Program-made: the position numbers and the translations under genes
Notes under the pieces: model-generated
What the model saw: only the letters and a program-made list of their open reading frames with translations
What the model was told of the DNA's origin: nothing
Databases searched by the model: none
In this document: in pieces, positions 33,101-42,100 of the stretch
Layout of the letters: each line of letters begins with the position of its first letter
Numbering within the stretch: position 1 is the first letter of the stretch
NCBI RefSeq assembly: GCF_000764305.2
Contig: NW_025934886.1
Coordinates: forward strand, 641,663 to 705,662
DNA from: Hyalella azteca
Lineage: Eukaryota; Arthropoda; Malacostraca; Amphipoda; Hyalellidae
Reading direction: 5' to 3'
Length of the DNA stretch: 64,000 nucleotides

Positions 33101-36100
33101 CCACATGGAGGAAGGGGATGGTGGCAGGCGTGGTGGTAGGGGTGGTAGAGGGAGAGGAGGAAGCAGCAGCGGCAGGGTAGACAACAACTTAGTTCAACAC
33201 AACGGGCATGGATCATTTCCTGCTCCTCCCCTCGCCGGATCAGCGGCTAAAATTCAATCTAATAAAGTCCCCCCCAGTAAGACCTCCCACCCTCCCCGAC
33301 GTGAACCCAATGACTCGTCGAGCGCCGCTAAAGCCTAAGCTTGTGTCCCTGCCAAGCTTTTGTTGACGTTGTGTTAGTGGTGCTCCTTGTTTACGTTGTC
33401 TTGCATTTCTTTCTAAAGTGTTGTTCAAATCCCAAAATTCTCATTAGCTTTGTGTGAAAAAGTTTCACTCGTTATGAAGCGGCATTAGAACGTTGCGGTT
33501 CTTTTATTATTTGCCCGTTTTTGATTTAGTTCTATTATTTCAACATAACTTCTTGGACTTCTGTGTAAACAGTACAGATGTTTAAGCTTTAGCGTCGTCT
33601 CATGATTTATAATTACATTGCATATATGATTCGCAGTTTTTGTTGGAGCGCCCGCAAGTTATTCTTAATGTGTCGCATCGGCGATGAGACGAGTGAATAT
33701 AACGTCAACAAAAGCTCTCACCAGACTGGCGATAATGACAACTACTGATGATGGCCATGAACATTGTACGAGAATGCTACTCTATAACTTGTATCGGTAG
33801 TGCCACTTCGAACAAATTGGCCTCTTGAACGGATCTCTGTCATTTTGTACTGAGCAGAGCTTGTATTGATTAATTATTGAAGCGACCTGCCGCCGTGCAC
33901 GTGGATAAAACCTGAACGAAATTAGTAGAAAGACCCAACTGCGATGGGCGTCTTGACCTCAGCCGACGATCATCTTGAGATATTCGTCTCCTGATCAGAT
34001 CTCTGTCAATATGTTACGATCTTGTCAGTGATTGAATCAGCGTTCTCTACTTGTATTGCTACGCAACGTGCTGCAGTGCATGCTGTCGGGTAGCGGAAGT
34101 AATTTGAGCTAACATTGTCACTGCGTTAAGCGGATGCCCGACGAATCATTGTTACCAACTATTGACGGTTGATGAGCTTACGTCCACTCATCTTATTCAT
34201 TAGGAACTAAAGTTTATTACTGTAATTCCTCTGGATATGATCATGTTTCATATATTGATCATTTTAGACTTTGTCCCGACCATCGGAATAACATCTTATC
34301 ATCATCGATCGTGGATGGTCGATGGTGGTTGCCGTTAAGATCATTGTGTATTGTATTTTCATAATTGATGGAAGGGCCTTCAGCTCGTTGAGATCGTGCT
34401 TACTGTTGCCCATATGCATTGATGAACCTATTAACGATTGCTAATAATCTATCTGGATGAACTCTTGTCCAGCTAATGAGCTTATAACTGTTTTAGCTTC
34501 AGTTCGTAAAGGCAATTTGTTCTTCAAACCTTTGAATTTCGTGTTGGGATTTACTATATCTTACCGTCAGCAAGTTCTTACAAAATTTGCGTGATGGTGT
34601 CTCAGTGTATCATTGGTCTTCATTTTTACGCTGTGCCAGTGGTATTATTTACCGTCTACAGCTTCTCTCGTTGAGACCAAAATCATTTAAAAGTGACAAA
34701 AATAAATCTTATTTTCTAAATAAATTAGTGACTTTGGAAAATACGAGTCGATTACAAGGAGAAATATTTACTATATCTGGCAGCAATGTTGTCGCTTCTT
34801 AGTTTGTTCAGCGTTAGCTCGTTCTATTGGCTTAAATAAAGTTTCTAACTCCTTATCACTAATTGTGACTTCATTGTGAGGTTTGATTTTTTCGAACAAG
34901 TCCATCACTAACGTTCATTTAACTTGATTGTTTCTACGATGATGTTTGCGTTCATATCCCTTTGATTCAGATAGGAAATTTTGTGGCTTCGTTGCCTCCA
35001 CTATCTGGGAAATAGGAAATAAAATTGCCGTTTGTGATTTTCTTTTGGTGATGTTTATATTATCCAATTTCATGATTCGTTAACTTTGTATTAACCCGAG
35101 GGGCTTAGAATAGTGATAACAAGTATACGTGTTCCATATACTTTTCCCTACTTCTACGGTGTTAACTTGTAGCATCGTTTCTGGCGGAACATCAAACATG
35201 ATGTGAATAACCCTCGCTTCTTGCTGTGTTCTGGTGCGTGTTTTCTCTTTTAGTGGAGGAATAAGATAATAAGGTAGGAGCTGCGCAATGCTTCTACAAG
35301 GATAACGTGTCTCGAGGGAGAACCATTTTAAGTGGACATGGCACTATGTTGGATTTGTGGTGAACTTAAATTATAAAATATAATGGGTAGTTCAGCGCTG
35401 ATCCTTGTCATGGTGAGTTAGTTTTGAGCTGGATTTGCTAATCGACTTGATTTCATTGTTTTGATCACTGGGCAGAGGGGCCCTGTGGGTACAGTTCAGA
35501 GTAATAAGAATGGAGCAGAGAGGTGCGGGCTCGATCCCAGCTACCTGCGACAGTTTCAGGTTAGAATCGGCTAGGAGGTCGGGCGGTTAAATAAAGCAAA
35601 ATTGGAGCAGTGAGGCAACAGGCCTACGGCCTAATGAACGCTGAAACCGCTGTTATTAATTCTGATGCCGTGCTGTGGAGAGTTGTCGAGTATGGCAGTG
35701 ATATTGATTTATTGGGGCATTTGGTCAAGATTTTCGGTAAACATCTTGGCTTCAAAACGGGCTTTTGAATGAAGATTCAGTTAGATACAAGAGGACTTGA
35801 TAAGGTAGCGAATTTGATATGAGATTTATGTCGCTTCTTGGTTAGACTATTAATTGATCAGTGCTGAAAAATAGGGAAGTGTGTTGAAAAGTATTAGGAT
35901 TTATTGAGAAGTAGATTGGTGTGTTGACATTCAGATGTTCAGCTTTCTCCCTGAAAATACAGCTTTAGCCCGCCGGTTAAGAAGATGCATTCTTTTGTCT
36001 CGAAGGTGCTTATTTATCTGTTCTTTATTTATTTGAATCTTCGCATTTAGAGAAGATCTTTCAGTTTCCATTTTGAGCTTTTGTTTGTAATTGCGGATTA

Positions 36101-39100
36101 GATAATTATCAAGGCTATGCTAATGAGAGGTTTGGTGAGGCATGTACATTGATTCTGTTGCACAAATAAGTCTCCTAATTTTGGATCAGCTATTGGTGCA
36201 ATGAAGTAGGCAATGCTGGATCCTGCGGAGTTACTGAAATTGAAGGATTATCTCATTGGTTGCAGTCTATACTGGCCTACGTCGGGAGAGCTTTGAGTCA
36301 ACTCATTGTTGAGAATATGAGGATCTTCATACCGTAAATCGAATTGCAGTCGTCTAATTCGAGATCGAATTGCAGTCGTCTGGTTCGAGTCACTGTGACA
36401 ATGCCAACATTGTCTCCTAATATTTTGTCGAGTAAAACTTCTGTTAAGATCTGGTGATATGGCCGATGCAAGTGTTATTTGCTTGAATTATTCTCCTGAT
36501 TTTTGTCGTTGACTGCAGTTATTGCGATGTAACTAGTAGATTAATTAAGTTTTTTTCTCGCGATTCAGGGTTGATGTTAAGACCGATGAAGCTAATTTGT
36601 GTTTGCAGTTAATTTGTCATGCCTCGCTTAGCTTTGAGTTAAGGCGTACGAGTTGAGAGTTACTTGCTGCTACGTAGTGGTTCCCAAACAGAGGATATGC
36701 CATTTGCATTTATTTAAATTGTGAAATTAAATCCACTGATCCATTCATTATTATATCACCGCCTGCGTTATATCCCAATAAATGTATTAATTACCCCGAA
36801 GGTGGTAATTAACGCTCATTTTGGGAATCACTGCTTTACCAGCTACCACTGATGAGCGAGTATCGCGAGATACGGTGAAATCTTTCGATGTTATCGTATC
36901 GCGAGATACGGTGAAATCTTTCGATGTTATCGTATCGCGAGATACGGTGAAATCTTTCGATGTTATCGTATCGCGGGATACGGTGCAAGATACGATGTTA
37001 TCGTATCGCGAGATACGGTGCAAGATACGATGTTATCGTATCTTACAAAAAATACTGTCCCGGAGACTGTGCTTCGGTCGTGGTCACTATATATTCCACG
37101 AGGACTTGTTCTGCTAGTAATATCACTACTGTAACTAGACTAACTCATTATTAGCTTATTTAATAATAATCACTACTACGATTGTGAGCGTGGCCTGGGG
37201 CGCATAATCTTGGTAGCAATCGTTCAGTCGCTTCGCATTTATTATCATCAACAATTGAAACCTCTTCTAATTTAATGCCTCAGTATGCTTCTACTTCTCA
37301 GTACCGTCAAGTGGGGTGACTTTGCTACCACTACAATAGAAACAAATGTCAGCAATACAAAATAAACGTTGGCCAAAGTGACTGCCAGGTGACTTTGACC
37401 ACCGGGGTGACTTTGGCCAACGTTTATTATTTTATTTTGCTGCCATTTGTTTCTGTTGTAGGTGTGGCCGAAGTCACTCCCGGTAGCCGAAGTCACCCCA
37501 CTTGACGGTATCCACCATGTCTGATGAAATCTTTTATCCTGTTCATGGCATTGCTTTTGGATAGGTTAGGTTTGACCTAACTTATCTATATAACTTTTTT
37601 CTGAAGGTTTTATAAGCAAGGCAAGTAAACAATTGTATACCGAGATTACCTGCGGTTGCTGCGCTGCTCCTGTGCTGCCTTCACACTCAACGCTGGTAAA
37701 CTTTCATTTTAAATTTTCACTAAAAAGTCCCATGCGAACTCATTGTAATTAGTTATTGGTTTCAAAAACTGGTGATATTCAAGTTCAGTTGATTGCATTG
37801 AAGAAGTAGCAACTTAGGAGCAGTAGCAGCAGCAGTACATTCACAGAAATGAATGAAATTTTGTCCAAGTAGCAATGCACTCTTTGACCCAGTTTCGCAC
37901 TGAGAAAAAGGGTGTATCAGGGGTACGGACAGAAAATGTCTTAATTTGGACAATATAAGCCATTCATGTTTGTGAGTGTAGCCACGAGGCTCTTTATTAA
38001 GACAGCAGCGCCAACGATCATTAACTGTACATGCTGACCTTTGTGGACGAATTACGACAGCGAGACGAGCCTCATTAATAAGCACACGCGTTAAAGCCTC
38101 ATTAACAAGCACACGCGTCAAATTAACCTTGTCATGTTTTATTCGTAGTAATGCCTTGGAAAATTCTTTTATAAATATTCGCTTTGGGTTTTATTTCGTG
38201 AAAAAAATTGTAAATTTTACATTCTCATTCGTATATATGATGGAAGAAATATTTATCCAAGCTCATGCACATTCGGAAATAATTTTGAAACGCTATAAGT
38301 TATTATATCATTGTTGTGCTAAGGTTCAAGTCTCGTTTGGTCGCAATCGTTTGTGTGGACATCAGCTTCAGGTCACACTTTCTGTGGTGTGACACGGGAC
38401 GTTTCAGGACCACATTCGCCACGTTTTAGCGTCACATTCGCCACGTTTCAGTACCACATTCGCCACGTTTCAGGACCACATTCACCACTTTTCAGTGATT
38501 CAGGTGCCGCGGTGTACTTACGAGACAGGTTCCTTGGTACCACATTCGTGTAGCCCTGCTACCTCCAGTTCGTGTTGCAGTGCAGGGATGCTTATGTTAT
38601 GATTATATTCATTTATGTTGAGTTGCTGGAGGGGAAGTGGTGCATAGCTGCTGGAAGTCTCCACCCAAACAATTTGATGGAGCCATTGTATTTTATTTAT
38701 GGTATATGCTGGTATTACGCTCCTCCATATTGATCATGTCAAGGGAAATGTTTTTTTCCGTAGTTCCTCCGGAATGTATATTGCCGGTACCATCATAAAA
38801 AAGTTCTCTATCACGGTAGTGGAACGTTCAGCGAGATCCTCGATTCTCATTTACATTGTTTGCATGGTTTCTTGAAGCTTTATAAATTGAGAAATTATTA
38901 CCTACGTGTGTGTCACGTGTTGAGTTTTCTGCTGCACTAACGTTAACTTGCATGCATCTAACCTATCTTTGTACTAACAACCTCCGGCAGCTTCGTGTTA
39001 CTGCGTTACTATCATAGCAAGTAATTACACTGTGGGGTATTGAGCTGTATTACTGTGAAGTATTACTTGAAGGGGATCATTACTTCCACGCTGTAAGTTG

Positions 39101-42100
39101 CTTTACTTCATATTTTTTTATGACTAAAGTCTCGTAAGTACCTGCAGGCTCTCATGTGTACAGTACTAGTTTATCCAATGGTCGTGGTTGCACTGGACGC
39201 TATACAAGTTGGCCAATGTGGTGATGAAACTCCTGTGAACTGATGAGGCTTAAACGAAGCTTATGGCTGGGCCCTGTTCAGTCTAATATTTTTCAATGAA
39301 TATCCATAGAAGCATTCACATCAGCAGTGCAAGGCATCTGCCATACCCGTGGTGTGAATGCTTCTATGAGAAATGCATAAAAGAATATTAGACTATACAG
39401 TGACAGGCATATGCCCGGTAGTATGGTGTGAACGTGGCCTATAGCTGCTTTAGCCTCTGATCACCGGCAGCTAGTGCAGCTCTATACATTGTTTGTGATG
39501 GCATGGAAGCTGCTGGTGACACCAACACTCAGGTCAGCATCAGACGTGTCGATCGCGCTCGCATCACTATCACTTAACTCCCTAAGCGGATAATTGTTCT
39601 TAAGCTTCTGAACCTGGTAGTGGACAACTATAACCGTGAGCAAAAGCTCCCAGTTAATCTTAAATGCCAGTTTAATGTCAGCGATTGTTTACCCTCGTGT
39701 GAGATGGGGGCAGCGGCAAGAGAAATCGTCGTTACCGGCATCAAGCTCCATCTTCTGCTAAGCGCCCCTATTTTTCTCCGTACAACTACTCTAACTTGTA
39801 CCTTGATAGTTCATCGTGGTTCTCAAGTGGAACCAGTAATTTCACTTGAGAACCTTGCTGAGGATCGATGTGCCGGCGCTTGAGTAAGAGGGCAGGAGAT
39901 TCTCGTGTGAGGTGTGACCGGGGACGTGACTAAAGATGCCCTAAAATGTGGAGACAAAAGTCTGCCCTCTCTATTATGACTCGCATACCGTCACTACACC
40001 TGCAGTAGCTACCATGTACATTATTGACGTTGCTACCATTAACGTTACTGACGTCTTGACGTGTGTCGCGCTGGCATGGTCCGCATGGATGAATACTTCG
40101 CCCATGTACATGCAAGACGTAGCTATGAGAAGCTGTTGGTGCTCAATGACAATCACGGGCTAACTAAACAAATGTTCAGTGAGAATTCTTTGATGAATTT
40201 GTATATTTTCCACTGATCGTAAGATTCGTTGGCAAATTGGTACCTTTTGTCCTTAATAATAAGCTTCTCTCTGGTTAATTGAGTGTCGCAAGCGGATGAG
40301 GTGCATTTCCCGTATCTTTAACCCTTGTCGGACGTGGATAATTGTAAGATCATAACTCGGTACGATCATAGCGTTATTAAATTATCCTGTCCGACGAGGG
40401 TTAAAGTGAGGAAACTTCACAATCCCGGCTATTATTAATCTCTGTAGCGCCATTATATTACTTCGCATAGCACCCTAAGACAGGACGATGGGAACGAAGT
40501 CCAGGAAGTTGCTGCGGTCTGGAGTCGTATTCAAGACCTACGTTGCCATGGTAACAGAAATGCGTCACAGTTGCTGCAGGTGTAGCGGCGGCAGCTCCTT
40601 GATCGCTACTATTTCTAGACCAGTAAAATGATAAACTAGCGTGTGTGTTATTATTCATCCTCTGTCCTCGCCTAACTAATAAGCTAACGGCCTCTCAGTA
40701 ATCTCGTATCGCACTCATCGAACATCTCGCTTGCTCCTTCGTTCTGTATTTATCTTAGTATCTTTATTGTTTGTTTCCAAGTACACTTCTTGTGTAGCCT
40801 TTGTTATTCCTTGTTTTCACTTGAGCTTCTTCGTTGCTTTGTAAATATCTTATAGACTTTGTTATTCCTTTTTCTCGTACACCTTTTCGTTGTGTAAATA
40901 TTTTATAGCTTTTGTTATTCTTTGTTTTCACGTAGACTTCTTCGTTTTTGTGTAAATATCATATAGCCTTTGTTATTGCCCGTTTTCACGTAAACCTTTT
41001 CGTTGCTTTGTAATTTTGTTAGCGTCTTCGTTCATCCACGTTTGCGAGTGCGCAAGTATTGATATCTGCGACTCGAGTTCTTGGCATGCAACTCTTCAAC
41101 TAAACTCGCGTGTGTTGAAAGGTTGAGCTTACGTGCATGTCAGCATTATCCTTCCTGTTTAAAAAACTGCGTTCTTTATTTATTATATTTCTTGCAATTA
41201 CCTGGCCATGTCAGATGTGAATTTTATCGCCAATTTTCATTGTTTCGCGTGAGCATCGAAATTCAATTCATTGCTTAGCACTTTATTTCATTTCATTACT
41301 CAGCATTTTTTTCTTAGTTGAGTTGTCTCACGAAGCGTTTTTCACTCGTGCTAATTGCCTTGTAAACAATCTATTTTTCCGACTCCGTGCATTGATGTCT
41401 TTCTACTTCTCTCTTATCCACTGATAGGTTGAACGTTTAGCTGTTTAATGGACCATTGTCTTGGAGCCAACAAACTCTGGAAGCGATAACTTGTGTTGCA
41501 AGATAAGGTTCTTGATAACCTCGAAAAAATTTTCACGTCTGGGATAGTTTTTCATTATTTTCGTTTCGAAATTGTTTTCTTACCTACAAAATTTTCTGAA
41601 GCTTTTTCGGGTTTATTTAGCGCTCTCATGTTGAACGTGGCTCGCTCCCATCTGAAGGCCACATCAGGCCTACACTTCAGAGCCGACATCACTATGTTAA
41701 TAGCGCCATGCGTCGAAGTTGAGAGGCCTGTAGAAGGACTTTAAACTTGTTTTTATTAACTTTGAATGTATAAAATAGGCACACGTGTGATCTCAACGAT
41801 GCATTATTCAATTTTGACATAACTTGAACCTAATAACAAACATTTGATCTGCAACCTGCATTTTAAAACTATTTGAACTGCAAATGTATAAACATTACAC
41901 TCAGTCGGGAGTTGTGGTATTCATTTAGATGAATTTCTCTTATTTCCATTGTACCTCATTCATGATTAGGTAAAAACTGGGCAAATAAAGGCTTTGAGCC
42001 TGACACATTGCTAACGGCCGTTCATACACGTAGAAAAATCAATTGGTTATATTGACCAATTAGTTACACTCGTTACCCACAGCACCAGCAGATAGCTGCT

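Noticed and set aside
39180..39890. Possible coding remnant: a tubulin-like IQVGQCGDE stretch near 39200 and an open frame at 39620-39883
   Set aside because: The tubulin-like match is only about nine residues and is followed by stops. The later frame has no recognisable family, splice context or start. It could be an old pseudogene fragment, but I cannot support it.
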